Shown: one piece after another, positions 1 to 11,353 of the stretch
Layout: each line of letters opens with the position of its first letter
Numbering within the stretch: position 1 is the stretch's first letter
Assembly (NCBI GenBank): GCA_024509875.1
Contig: JAMPIV010019102.1
Location: 124,001 to 188,000 of the forward strand
DNA from: Oreohelix idahoensis
Lineage: Eukaryota; Mollusca; Gastropoda; Stylommatophora; Oreohelicidae
Length of the DNA: 64,000 bases
Reading direction: 5' to 3'
The notes under the pieces: model-generated
What the model was told of the DNA's origin: nothing
What the model saw: the letters and a program-made list of their open reading frames with translations, nothing else
The model's database searches: none
Position numbers and translations under genes: made by a program

Positions 1-499
1 TAGCCTCTGGCCAACGAGTGCACATGTCAACGCAAGTAAGGATAAATTGATGTCCTCTGGCTGACTTAATCTTAAACGGGCCAATAATGTCTATTGCCAT
101 TTTCTGAAACGGCCGAATAGGAATATCTGCCGCCTGAATAGGTGCAGCATGTCTTGGACCTCTAGACTTGATCTCTTGGCAAATTTTGCAGGATCGGCAA
201 TAAATTCGTATGTCTTTGTTCACGAATGGCCAAAAGAAAGACGCAAGGACTCTAGTCTTAGTTCTGGAAAAACCCATATGTCCAGCACACTGAGAATCGT
301 GTGCATGTTGAAGAATTAAGGCTCTCATATACTTAGGCACAAGAATTTGCGAATGCATAGACTTGTCCGAGTGTTGTACCATTCGTACCAATATACCATT
401 CTTCATAGTGATATACGATCTGTGATTCGTATTCTGATTAGGATCACCTTTCTTTGCGAGAAGAAAGAATTTCTTCAAAGAAGGATCCTCTTCTTGTCG
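1..499 (-). pseudogene. Integrase N-terminal part of Gmr1-like element 1 (cut by window edge)
   Basis: Reading the minus strand after the protease stop, the same frame continues as a Ty3/gypsy integrase. I see the zinc-binding H-H-C-C module (HAHDSQCAGHMG followed by CRSCKICQ), a typical FFWPFVNKDI stretch, and the start of the catalytic core with the first Asp in MAIDIIGPF. The frame stays open to the window edge. A single TAA at 500-502 separates it from the protease, so protease and integrase were probably one polyprotein. Integrase directly follows protease with no reverse transcriptase between them. That is the copia-like gene order known for the Gmr1 clade of Ty3/gypsy elements. The rest of integrase and any RT would lie outside the window. 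Confidence 0.88.
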
Positions 500-945
500 T
501 TAAACAAACGGGTCATGCGAAATCACCAAGTGATCATCTTGGCTATCAACTCCATTACTATCATCAGATGAAGTTGGAGGGATAAGAGCTTGGGCTCTTG
601 TTACCACTGCATTGACCGCTTGGATATTTTGTTCCTCCCAAATAGAAATTTGTTGCGGGGTGCATTCCTTAACCCCATGAATACGACCAATTATAAGATC
701 CGAAATAGGATTAGGAAGAAGACACGCGTGGACATCTCCTGTAAAGAAAGGAGTGTCAATGCTAATGATAGCAGTAGGATATTTTTCCATGGTACCACCA
801 CACGTAACACATTTGACCACCTTTCCCGAGTAACAGCGAGGATCTATCAGAGACTGCCTAACCCCGAAAGTAGTGCAACCAGAATCAAAAAGCACTGAGA
901 CTAGCCTATCATTCACTAGACCTTTATGCAAGATGAGAGATCCTC
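500..945 (-). CDS. Retropepsin-like aspartic protease of element 1
   Basis: This is a short open frame of about 145 residues after gag. Near its start it has a hydrophobic stretch followed by the active-site triad DSG (VSVLFDSGCTTFG). A later hydrophobic PISDLIIGRIHG stretch fits the ILG-like motif of retropepsins. The frame overlaps the end of gag: it opens after a TGA near 945 and gag stops at 916, and the protease frame is -1 relative to gag. It has no AUG before the DSG motif; the first possible initiator is a TTG at 931. Ribosomal frameshifting inside this roughly 30-bp overlap is the likely route of expression. The product would process the Gag-Pol polyprotein in virus-like particles. 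A TAA at 500 ends the frame where integrase should continue, probably a nonsense mutation. Confidence 0.75.
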
Positions 946-2682
946 ATCATGCGCAACTGTAGCAGGAAGAGCGGGAAGAGGGTGACCACAAATTAAGGTA
1001 GATACAGACGATGGCTCGAACAATGTTGAGCATTGGGGGCATTCAGTTGCTCTCCCAAAATCGAAAGCACAACCCGTGATAGCATTAGAGTTCCCACTAT
1101 CATTTCCTTGATTACAGGCTCCATTAAACTCTTGTTGTGCAGAGTTTGCCTGTTGGAAAGCTTTTCTTTTGTTATATCTAGGTCTACCGCGATTATCATT
1201 TCCCCTGTAATTGTTATCATATTGTCTATTGTAATTATCATTCCGGTTTGAATCCCGGTTTGTATATTCACCATCGTCATATTCTTGACGTCGAGAATGG
1301 TTATCCCGAGCAGAAAAGCTTGGGTAGTTTTTATTGTGATAACCTTTGCGAAAGTGTCTAAAATTATTACCACCAAAATTACGAGAACTCCCATCTCGTC
1401 TCCAGTTCTTAGAAGAAGAACCATCATATGTTGGATTACTCTGCTTATGAGTGTAATTCTGATTACTTTTCCTATTCCAGTTTTGTTGGGCACCCTGAAA
1501 TTTCTTATTGAAATTAAGGCCATACGGTGCTGCCGAAGCAACTGGCAACCCTTCTTTCACTTTAGAATTGCTAACTATAGCATGGGGATGCGCGGTAACA
1601 TACTGACAACAGTATTCCTCCATGTCTTTTAAGTTTTTAGGCTTACGCTCATGAAGAAATGCAAGGAAAGAATCATTAACAGATGACAAAACTTTGTCTC
1701 TAAGTAATAAGTCCATTAGACCTTCATATGTTTTCTCAGTTTGAGACAACTCAACCCATCGTGTAAATGTACGACGTATCTTTGTAACAAAATCAGAGAA
1801 ATCTACCCCATTTTCTGGCAACATTGTCCTAAAACGAAGACGATAATCTTCTTCTTTTAGTTGATACTTTTTTAGTAATGCTGCTCTGACAACATCATAA
1901 TTAGTTCTATTATGCTCTTCTATTGTCATAAGAGTAGTCACAGTTTCACCTGTAAAAAAATCCATCAGTTGTTCAACATAGTTTTCCTTTTTTATCTTAT
2001 GCGTACCACATAAAAATTCGAATCTATCAAGATAATCAGTTATATCGTCCTTTAAAGGATTGAAATGAGGCAATTTGATCTTACTAGACCTCTCCTTTGT
2101 TGTATCCGAAGTTACTTGATGAGCACCCATATTTGTTACTTTCAATTTCTCTAATTCCAAAGTCGCGAGTCTTTCCTCATGTTCCATTTTCGGTTTCCTT
2201 TCTTCGGCTTCCCTATCCAATCTTCTATTTTCCGCCTCTGCTTGAAATTTTCTTTCCTCTGCAGCAGCTTGAAGTTTTCTTTCTTCTGCAGCAGCTTGAA
2301 GTTTTCTTTCTTCTGCAGCAGCTTGAAATTTTCTTTCTTCTGCTTGAAGTTTTCTTTCTTCTGCAGCAGCTTGAAGTTTTCTTTCTTCTGCAGCATTTTT
2401 TTGTTTTTCCATTTCCATCTGGAATTTTCTTTCATCAGCTTGCATTTGCAACCTTAAATTCTCAGCATCTATCTTCTTTTGTTCAGCTTGCATCTGCAAT
2501 CTTAAATTCTCAGCATCTATCTTCTTTTGCTCAGCTTCCGCTTTCAATTTATTTTCCTCTTTTTGTCTCTTTTCTTCTGACTTCAATGCTATGGCGTATT
2601 GAGCAGTTGAAAATTCTTCTAATTTGTCACCTGTCTTCCCAAGGACTTTCCCTTGTTCAATGAAGAAGTCTAGTGTAGACAT
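916..2682 (-). CDS. Gag-like structural protein of element 1 (588 aa)
   Basis: The frame is intact at 588 residues. Residues about 20-180 form a highly charged coiled coil built from tandem heptad-like units of the AEERKLQA type, visible in the DNA as repeated TTCTTCTGCAGCAGCTTG blocks. Residues about 200-370 match the Ty3/gypsy retrotransposon gag (capsid) domain (LPHFNPLKDDITDYLDRF, then RFRTMLPENGVDFSDF). Residues about 400-510 are rich in Arg, Asn, Gly and Tyr and probably bind RNA. I see no CCHC knuckle; the C-terminus instead has scattered Cys residues (CPQC, ICGHP). The start is an ATG at 2682. Gag forms the particle that packages element RNA. Coiled-coil plus gag architecture recurs in the gag at 31196-32662. 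Confidence 0.85.
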   Translation of the reverse strand: MSTLDFFIEQGKVLGKTGDKLEEFSTAQYAIALKSEEKRQKEENKLKAEAEQKKIDAENLRLQMQAEQKKIDAENLRLQMQADERKFQMEMEKQKNAAEERKLQAAAEERKLQAEERKFQAAAEERKLQAAAEERKLQAAAEERKFQAEAENRRLDREAEERKPKMEHEERLATLELEKLKVTNMGAHQVTSDTTKERSSKIKLPHFNPLKDDITDYLDRFEFLCGTHKIKKENYVEQLMDFFTGETVTTLMTIEEHNRTNYDVVRAALLKKYQLKEEDYRLRFRTMLPENGVDFSDFVTKIRRTFTRWVELSQTEKTYEGLMDLLLRDKVLSSVNDSFLAFLHERKPKNLKDMEEYCCQYVTAHPHAIVSNSKVKEGLPVASAAPYGLNFNKKFQGAQQNWNRKSNQNYTHKQSNPTYDGSSSKNWRRDGSSRNFGGNNFRHFRKGYHNKNYPSFSARDNHSRRQEYDDGEYTNRDSNRNDNYNRQYDNNYRGNDNRGRPRYNKRKAFQQANSAQQEFNGACNQGNDSGNSNAITGCAFDFGRATECPQCSTLFEPSSVSTLICGHPLPALPATVAHDEDLSSCIKV

Positions 2683-5040
2683 TCTATCTGATGAGATCAG
2701 TAACCTGAAAAATTAATTAAATTATCCTATCCCACTTTAATGGGAGACAAGTCTTCAATGTTAGACTTGTATACTCAGTTCAGTTTATTTCACTCTCTTT
2801 GAGAGTCAAGTCTTAATCAAAGACCTTGTATGGTTACCTTATTTCTTTATAATAATTTTCTATCAATACTCCCAATATGAATAGTGTATCATATTAATAA
2901 CGACAATAATAATACATGACCAAGTATATGTATGTAGACTGTGTATGACAATAATAAATACAAAGACAAGGATACAGAACCACAACCGAAAACGTTTGCA
3001 GAAGTCAAATAAACAATACAGCGAAACTAAGGAAAATGTTACAAAAGTGTGTAAAGATGACTGCGATAACAAATGGAACACTGTTATAAACAAAAAGGTG
3101 TAAAGAAATAAACGGAAGGAAAGAGAGAAGAACAGATACAAACAAAACAAATCGAAAATCAAAGAATGGAAAAATAACGAAAACAACACTAACTCATGTC
3201 GTCACAGCTAAACGTAAATAGCAACAATTGTCGCTAGCAAATTCCAATTAAGGAAATTTGCAGTCCCTACAGAAAACGCTCTCAATAGATAACCTCTATG
3301 ACGTGGTATTTATCTAAAGGAGTCACCTTACCCAACCAGCCCGCTGAAAACAACAGAAAAAATACACCACAATATTACAAATAACATATAACATTGCATA
3401 TAATAGAATGTGTTGCAAACAAATTTTAGTTACAAAATACAATATAGTAACTCTCTTGTTCTTTGTCAACACTGTAGTATAATGTCAAGCGCGCAATGAT
3501 TGTTCGATCCACAATAACATGTAGTGGTCACCAGGAACATAATGTCACTATGACCTTCTCGATGAATAGTTGAGACTTGACCGGTACTGTTACAAAAAAA
3601 ATCTGACCTCGAACTATGTGACTTGAATGTACAGATGTTGAAAAGTCTGTTGCCTGAAACGGTAAACAACCAGCGGTACTGTTTACAAAAGGATTTGACT
3701 TGTGTGCAGCTGTAACGTGTAAACAACCAGCGGTACTGTTTACAAAACGAATCGACTTGTGTGCAGCTGTGGTCCACGTAGCAATATCACAAAGATGCTA
3801 ACACTGTTTATGTGGGTCAACAGTCAATGACCTAATTCTGCTGTCCTGTGTAGCCAAAACTTGAAAATGTAGAGTACTACCGATGTGTGTTATCTATAGC
3901 TGTCAACCTTGATCGTTCCAATCTGTAGCATCAACCAAACTGAAGCAGTAAAGCCCACGGACTTGGCCTACCAGAAATGTTACTTGATTTTTCTTGCTCC
4001 TTAGCTGGTTGGTTTCTGCTTGTTGCAGATGTTGATGAAGAGACATGGGTGTGCAGAGACGCGAATGTGTTTAGGCTCATATGTAGTTGTACAAACACCC
4101 AGTCACACTCGTACTACAGTCAATGAAGGTTGGAACTACTTGTGATGGTTCATACATTTATTGACAGGACTAACATGTAGAATCACACAGGAACAGTCAA
4201 TGTAAACAAGTTCATGTACATCATGTCAATGGAAATCGCTGGGTACATATCAGTCATTCTGGCTGGTAAAACATTCATATATGTATACATGTCAATAGTG
4301 TTATTTTTTTCATGTACTGTTCATAATGCCGCTTTTGGTATCTCCGACTGAACGCGTCAGATACCTTGATAACTCCGTCATACAAAAGACGAGCCCTTCA
4401 CTCAAGTAATCCTATTACCAGGGCCGTCGTTCAACTTGGCATAACACGCCAGTTACTTCTTTTTATGCTGTAGAATAGTTGCCATTCCACCGGCCTAAAT
4501 CTGACGTCAGTTGTGTACTCTTCATCAGCAGGTTGCATAAACTCTGCTATCAAGTTTATATAAATCTACCAGCATATACATATATATCTCTTCGTCACTG
4601 GACTTCTGTTCGTTTAAAGACAAATAGTCTTACATAGCTATCTTGAGCACAATGTATAAGTTCTGCATACAGGATCGGTGAGCTGTCCTCACAGAAGGTA
4701 CTTCTTTAACAAATTCTGCCACCGAAAGCATAGTAATGAAAAAGGTCGGTGTTACCTTGCAACGAATCCTCAGAACATAATAACAACACTGTCGTCCTTC
4801 CTGACGCACAGAGAATCAATGGGGAAAACTGACAACACAGTCACTTCGAAGATTTTCCTCCCCGAAACTACAATGGACATACACGTCCTCAGAAGCCAGG
4901 ACTTCACAACTCAACAAGACGGAAGTCTAATCTCGCGCTCTCCACTGCGCATCGCATATAGCCCAGAACTGTATTACCTTTGACCCAAAAGGTCAAACAC
5001 AATGAATGAACAAACAAGGGAGATAACCCCTAATCAACCT
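2683..5040. other. Non-coding stretch upstream of element 1 gag (leader and probable 5' LTR)
   Basis: By position this should hold the untranslated leader and 5' LTR of the minus-strand element at 1-2682. The partner LTR is outside the window, so the ends cannot be fixed. A possible primer-binding complement ending in CCA lies near 3333-3340. No frame of more than about 100 codons here resembles a known protein. The low-complexity reading frames are treated as chance. Confidence 0.35.
3661..3772. repeat. Two tandem copies of a ~56-bp unit
   Basis: The phrase AACAACCAGCGGTACTGTTT occurs twice about 56 bp apart, each followed by ACAAAA and then GACTTGTGTGCAGCTGT. A more diverged third copy (ACCGGTACTGTTACAAAA) lies upstream near 3578. 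This may be a promoter-type repeat inside the LTR of element 1. Confidence 0.8.
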
Positions 5041-5108
5041 GACACAGCAAAGTCAAGACATAGTTACTAAACTTTGACCAGGGTGAAAAACCTACAACCA
5101 ATAGGTCG

Positions 5109-5558
5109 ATGTTTGAAACTCCATCAAAAATGACCGCAACAGGTACTAAACCGTGCCAACGCCGCATATGTAAGACCTATCCTTTTGTACTCCAAACGCA
5201 GTCAGTCTCCTTTCCTAACGGTAAATTTACCATTGGGGAGTCTTTCACGTGCGAATCCAGAAACCTGATTTATGCTATCATCTGCAAGAGGTGTGACATG
5301 ACCTATATTGGTGAAACTGGCAGACGCCTGGCAGACAGGTTTCGTGAGCACTTGAATGACATCTATCATGACAAACATTTACCGGTGGCCCTTCACTTCA
5401 ATAGCCCTGACCATTCAGGTAACTCTGACATTCATGTCACTGCCCTCCTGTCATGTGCCGGCGACGACCGAACTCGCTTCTCGTTGGAGAATTGTCTCAT
5501 TTTTCAAATGGGCGTTTTATCTCCTGCTGGCTTGAATGTCCGGAATCCTTTTGCATAA
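5109..5558 (+). pseudogene. Penelope-like element C-terminal GIY-YIG endonuclease (5'-truncated)
   Basis: The 149-residue frame matches the C-terminus of Penelope-like retroelements. It shows the linker GTKPCQRRICKTYPF, where family members normally have CKTCP, so one Cys is replaced by Tyr. The GIY-YIG domain follows, with CESRNLIYAIICKRC and TYIGETGRRL, and then the conserved R and H of RFREHLND. The Cys pairs around the first strand are typical of the Penelope zinc-linked GIY-YIG nuclease, which nicks target DNA for target-primed reverse transcription. The RT domain that should precede it is absent, so this is a 5'-truncated copy. The downstream 3' region contains a hammerhead-like core at 5991-6015, which supports the assignment. 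Confidence 0.85.
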
Positions 5559-5990
5559 TTCTGGTGGCTTCTGTCTCTGTTTCATACTTTATTTCTTATG
5601 TCGTTATTTTCCTTTCTATCCTTGTTTTTGCTTTGGTTCGTTTCGTTTCCTCAATTATCTTTACTCAGCCGTCACTAGCTCATACGTCACTTCTGCATGA
5701 CGCCTCATTTTGTCAGCCATCTTGAATGTTTCTTTCTGGGATCCAGCTAAGTGGTTTTTTTTACTTGTTTTAATAGTGTTCATTTCTGTCTTCGCTTCGT
5801 CCATTATTTACTTTCCTGTTTCTACATATCTTTCTGGTTTTACGATTTTCTTGCGTTATTACTGTTATCGTTTCGCTCATCACCGTCATTTCATCTGCTT
5901 GTATCGCTCATTTGGCGATTTCCTCGTCATCGTTGATTTTTGTAGCACCTATATGTAGTTCTTGTCCTTGTCACCTGTTCGTAACTGTGG

Positions 5991-6015
5991 CTGACGAAGG
6001 GTAAAACCCGAAACG
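5991..6015 (+). ncRNA. Hammerhead-ribozyme-like core in Penelope-like 3' region
   Basis: The sequence CTGACGA is followed by a hairpin (AGGGT, loop, ACCC) and GAAACG, matching the CUGANGA / stem II / GAAA core of type I hammerhead ribozymes. Such motifs are known in Penelope-like elements. The bases after GAAACG read CC where active copies usually carry a U-containing cleavage triplet, so this copy may be inactive. Stem I pairing is not obvious by eye. Confidence 0.5.
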
Positions 6016-6164
6016 CCCCTTGTTCCATGTGTACCGTTTACTTGTAACGCTGATTTTCATACCATATTATTTTTTATTTATATATTTGTAATTAACAATT
6101 CCCTCAAGTCAGCCACGGAATAATTATTTTTTTTTTAATCTGTGAGATTTATGCCAAATTGGCG

Positions 6165-6285
6165 AATTCGTCCAAAACCGGGACAAATTAGCGTCCCGGA
6201 CTGCATCGAAAAAAAGTCGGGACAAATTATAAAAAATGGTCGAAAACCGGGACTGTCCCGGAAAAACCGGGACGTCTGGTCACTT
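6165..6285 (-). repeat. hAT-type transposon terminus with CCGGGAC/GTCCCGG repeats
   Basis: Clustered copies of CCGGGAC and GTCCCGG end in a minus-strand TGACCAGACGTCCCGG. This resembles the terminal and subterminal sequence of many hAT elements. No transposase is attached. The same kind of GTCCCG-rich end begins the hAT remnant at 54202, though the two are not identical. Confidence 0.55.
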
Positions 6286-6758
6286 TACCAATATATGACC
6301 CAGAACACATGCTTAATTACACATTTTAGTACATAGTCATACACGATGATTGATATATAGGGCAATGGACATTTAGGGGTTGAATAATAAACTATAATTC
6401 ATACATAGAACGGTTACAAAATCACAGGCGTCTTTACTGCGGACCATGCGCCACCGCCTCGCCAGGCAGTCTGCACAACGGGTAACTGGCTCAAGGGTAT
6501 GAACGAGTGTATAACTCGTCCCCTAAAGGGCAAAAGAGTGAATAACTCGCGCCCTGGGATTGAAACAAACAAACAAACAACAACTGCAGTCACATTATTA
6601 AATTTCACGAACGTCCAAAAGCAGTAAGGAATTTATCCTGAAGGAGACTAAAGTACAACTAAAAATAACCAGACAGAGGCTGCACGCTGGACAAGGGCAT
6701 GTTTTTAGAAAGTGGAAAGTTATAATAAATTGTACAACGTTCAAACGTGAGGGGAAAG

Positions 6759-7114
<356 letters not shown>

Positions 7115-7667
7115 GGACATTACCACATGTTATTACATAGATAAAAGTCAAGAATATATTGGATAGCATAGAAACCAAGCACGGAAAATATACCGTACAT
7201 TTCTGACTAGGAAAAAAACAACACAAGGACAAAAATTACTATGGAGAAAAAAAAAATCAGCATGATCTTTGAAACCAATAAGAATTATTGTTTATACCAA
7301 ATTTATGCAACTGTGCTAGTGACGGTTAAATATAACACACTAATAGCAGGCCACGCTTTCATTCACGCGTCAGCAAAATTATGGTAGCAATTATACATAA
7401 TTGAAGGTATTACTGCCATTTTGAAGATTTGAAGTGCACGAATTAGGCTTCACATAAATTTCTGACTATTCTACTGCTCTGTGATTTCTGAACGAGCTCT
7501 ATTTTGTGGTTACAGCGCTACATAAGCGGCACTGCTTTTTAGTGCATGTAAGGTTCAGGCCAGTGTGTCCAAAACTTGTATATGTTACGGCCCCTTTGTC
7601 TCCGAAAGCACACCCCTAAAGTCCCCTCCATGTCCCTGCTTTACATTAAAAAAACTATAAAGAGTGG

Positions 7668-7990
7668 GCAGCCAGACGATACGTCAAGGCCTAAAATCCC
7701 ACCCGCTGCAGACCCAAATAGAACAGTCCCAACTAAGATGGTTTGGCCATGTCTGCAGAATGGGAGAAGATCGGCTACCACGACAAGCATGGGAAACAAA
7801 GAGCCAGGGATCCAGACCTCCAGGACGACCCAGAGTCCGCTGGGAGGACAATATTAGACAATCTTTGAAGGACCGAGGACTAGAATGGAACCAGGCCAGG
7901 AAAAAGACAGCCGATAGGATAGTCTGGCGCTCTCTCTTCCAAACCTCTACACCTCACGGTAGAAGGGGAACGACTAAGTAAGTAAGTAAG
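7668..7990 (+). mobile_element. LINE-A copy 1, 3' fragment (RTE-like)
   Basis: This encodes only the last ~100 residues of a LINE ORF2: QLRWFGHVCRMGEDRLP, a GRPRVRWEDNIRQSL motif and RIVWRSLF. It matches the copies at 38255-39164 and 55876-56767 at the protein level. It ends in tandem TAAG units in place of poly(A), as RTE-type elements often do. A 12-bp target-site duplication, TATAAAGAGTGG, lies at 7656-7667 and 7991-8002, proving insertion as a severely 5'-truncated copy. Confidence 0.9.
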
Positions 7991-8002
7991 TATAAAGAGT
8001 GG

Positions 8003-8616
8003 AAGATTAAAGCCTCCGCTACCTAGTTCTTTCCTATATCGTCCCCGCCTCACTGATGTTATGTTTCATTTCAACAACCTTTTTTTTCCTACTTACACCT
8101 GCTGCGCAATATTTGAATAGGATAATGCAGTTAATTCCCAAATATTCCCCGTACCCCCTCCCTGACAAGCTTCTCGTAACCCCTGGTACTCGTCAACCAG
8201 GTTGGGAACCTCTGCAATAGGGTGTATGAGAATCTGGGAGGAGCGACGTCAGGGAGAAGCGGTGGGTAAGGGTTTGTTCAGGCTACGCTCTTCGTTTAAG
8301 CGCGCACGTCAATCAAAACGCTTTTACACGTAAGCATTTTACATGTTATATTCAGTAATATTGTTGAGTTGAGCCAGTCAAATCTTCAACCATCCCCTTA
8401 TTTTTGAATGACCTCCTGCCTCCACCTTTAACTTTATCGCCCCCTTTTATCTTCCCAGAGCCCCTAGTGGTCGGTATCGCCCAATGTGGGAACCACTGGC
8501 TTAGGCCTATTATACCGGCCCTGAAAATCGTCTACGAAAATCGGCCCCGAATACTGACCTCTCGCCCTTTAAGAGTTACACACATTTCCCCCATCCACCC
8601 CCACCTTTCCAACTTG
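8003..8616. other. Non-coding spacer with hAT-MITE-like words
   Basis: No gene seen. Two stretches resemble hAT-MITE termini (GGTTGGGAACCTCTG near 8200 and GTGGGAACCACTGG near 8487), but no paired end or target duplication was found. Confidence 0.3.
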
Positions 8617-8826
8617 TGTATATGACATTTTAACTTGTGTATATACCACTCTAACTTGTAAATATCCCATTCTTACTTGCGTAAATACCATTATAACTTG
8701 TGTATATACCATTAAGTATATGGCATTCTAACTTGTGTATTTGCTATTCTAACTTGTTTATAAACCATTCTAACTAGTGTATATCCCATTCTAACTTGTT
8801 TATATACCATTCGTACTTGTGTATAT
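8617..8826 (+). repeat. 20-21 bp minisatellite, first segment
   Basis: About ten degenerate copies of a unit close to ATACCATTCTAACTTGTGTA. The array stops exactly at the solo LTR (8827). It resumes at 11324 (TATACCTGTCTTACTTGTAC) and again at 13577, so these segments were once continuous. Confidence 0.9.
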
Positions 8827-11323
8827 TGTGACGTATAATGGAAATATAGCCTACAGTGTCTGACAGTTTTTCGTGACCCCGCAGCGTCTATGATTCGCTA
8901 GCAAAGCCATGCAACTTACAGCCTGCGTTTACTCATTTTTAATCCACGCCTCTTTTCACTGAGACGTAATCAAACTAAGTTGTTTACCAACTTCCGCGAC
9001 CTGCCAGTCATAACAGGGAGCGAACCCGGTCTGTTTACCGGAGTTTCTCACGCAAGCTGATCTGTCCATCATCAAATATCAGACAGATGCACGTAGAAAA
9101 ACACCAGACCTCTTTGAAGTTAGACCACGGGCAGAAATATTTCCCCGAGGGATCCTTTGATGTTCGTACATACAGGGGGAGACAACTCTCTGATCTCCAG
9201 AAACGGGGAAAATCTCGGGAAGTACCCCGTTACACGGTTTAAGCTTCTGTGTCGAGTAACAACGCCGACAGAGCGACCGTGGAAACCTTTCACTTGGGAA
9301 ACGTAGTTTCCTGATTTTCTGCTATGCACTAAGAGTGTGAAAATTAACATCCTCTAGAGATCATAATAACATGATGGTATATAAACTGAGTCTTCTCAAA
9401 CCAGTTATCAGTTGTTGCTCAGAATTTAGGATAGTCTAAACACGTAGTCTAGAACCATTGTGGAAGGTGTGTTAATAGCCTTCGTGGGGATTTCATTCAG
9501 ATTTTCTTGTAATATAAATGTGTGCTTAAACGTGTTAAAGTGTTAAGTTTTACCATTAAATTCACTGTGTTTTCTAGCTGTTAGAACTAGTGAAATAAAA
9601 AACGCGTAGCTATTTGTTTACCAGTTGTGCAGTTTAATGATAATTTACCACCCGCTCTATCACACAAGAAGATACGGTTTAGCTGACTTAATTAATATAA
9701 TAGGTGTGACTGATAGTGGACCTTAGAATTCACGTTATATTTCATTTGTGTAATTATATAAGTGACTGTTATTTAAATGCACCGACGCCGACAATCAAAT
9801 AGCTATTAATGACAGGCGATTTTTGTTAAGAGCGCGTAGAGATACTTTAATAATAATTGACATTGTGCGCTGATCGTTGACCGGGGCAGGAGTGGAAAGA
9901 CTGCATGCCTCAACCAATACTCGCTAAGCGACGCGTGATAGGATAGGCTAAAGACTCTGTGTTCCTTTTAACTTTAATCAGGACTGACGGAGAGGATAAG
10001 AGATCGGCTTGTCCCCTTCCGTGTATATATATGTAGAGGTATAATAATAGCATTTTTTCATAATGTTTCTCTATTCTCGCAGATCTGATCAAACGGCGAC
10101 CAGCGGTCTGTTTTGGTCTATTGCGGTCTATTTTGGTCCTTTTTCTTCATCTACTGATTGATTAATGTTGTCTTCTTCTTATCTTACGTGTCCCCAAGTT
10201 CAGTTGTGAACAGGACTGGTCAAAGAGACAAATTAACATTTTAAATAGTAAATTTAACGGGACTTATAAATACCCAGATATTTGTTTAATTTTATCAGCC
10301 CACTGTGGCGGAACAAAAATAACATTTCTATCTGACCTTTGACAGTCTTATCCAAGTGGTTTTTTTTATCCATAAGAGTTACGCTGTTTCAAAATCGACA
10401 ATCACCACAGAGCCAGCCGATAGGATTTACCATCATCATCAATTAACAATAATTAACAGTTTTTAGCAACCATATGTTTCCTTAGTACTGTGAACACCAG
10501 ATCTCGGTTTGCTACATAAACTATTCGAAGTGACATTTGTCTAGCCAGGAATCTACCACCAAATTAGGCGTCCCCGTATAAAATTTAATTACTCAAGGAG
10601 GGACTGGGGCCCAATCTGGAAGATAAAAACACTGGAAAATATATATATTCAGACATTGTACGTCCAAGAGATTTCTTCACCAAGAATAGGGTAAGCGTGA
10701 TTGAGTGGTTACGTGAATATTTTCTTTGTTACAGGGAATTTGTATTATCTTGATTCTGTTTAAATCTTCTTTATTTACTGGATAGCTTTAGTAGGAACTT
10801 TATTCTTTTCTTTACTGTCTATGCTGTAACATAGTGCTAACCTTTGACCTTTGGGGTTATTAAATTGTTGGGTTCTTTCTTTCTCAATAAAGGGGAGGGC
10901 ACATGTATTCTGTATTTTTTCTATGTATGAATTCTGATTCTATTTGATCTTTCTTAAATATTCGGTGTTGTAAAGTTTAATGATAATAAACAACAAAAAG
11001 AACTTAACTTTGTGTGTTGGTCAGACCCATACCCAATTTACCATAGTCTTTTTCACGTTTGTGTATCTTGTTGTCACATAATTATGTGTGTGTGTATTTA
11101 AATTTATATTTACATATAGGGAGGTGCAAGATTGTCTTATACTAAATTATAGTCGTATAGATAGGCTGGACTAGAGGAATACTCATTCCAGAGACAGATC
11201 TTCTCCTTAAACTATTCACTCGTGAAATCTATTTCTTACACCTTTACTTCTCACGTACTTATCACCACCTCGCTACTCAGGCGGGACCATAAATATCTTT
11301 CAAACTTATCTAAATTTACGACA
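8827..11323 (+). mobile_element. Solo LTR of a Gmr1-like element (2497 bp)
   Basis: The sequence begins TGTGACG and ends TTTACGACA. It is flanked by a perfect 5-bp duplication TATAT (8822-8826 and 11324-11328). Its last ~230 bp resemble the end of the LTR at 22292-24566: both contain gagac-type boxes, CTATTTCTT, CTTCTCACGTA/CTCTCACATA and CTCAG-GCGGGAC/CAGGAC, then end in ACGACA. It is therefore a diverged member of that LTR family. No internal element sequence is present, so it arose by recombination between two LTRs. Reading frames inside are short and unconvincing. Confidence 0.8.
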
Positions 11324-11353
11324 TATATACCTGTCTTACTTGTACATATACCT

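Noticed and set aside
2097..2663. Plus-strand Phe/Leu-rich ORF opposite gag
   Set aside because: It is the complement of the coiled-coil repeats of the real minus-strand gag.
5710..5958. Hydrophobic Phe/Ser-rich ORFs after the Penelope-like frame
   Set aside because: They arise from T-rich 3' region sequence and overlap in several frames with no family resemblance.
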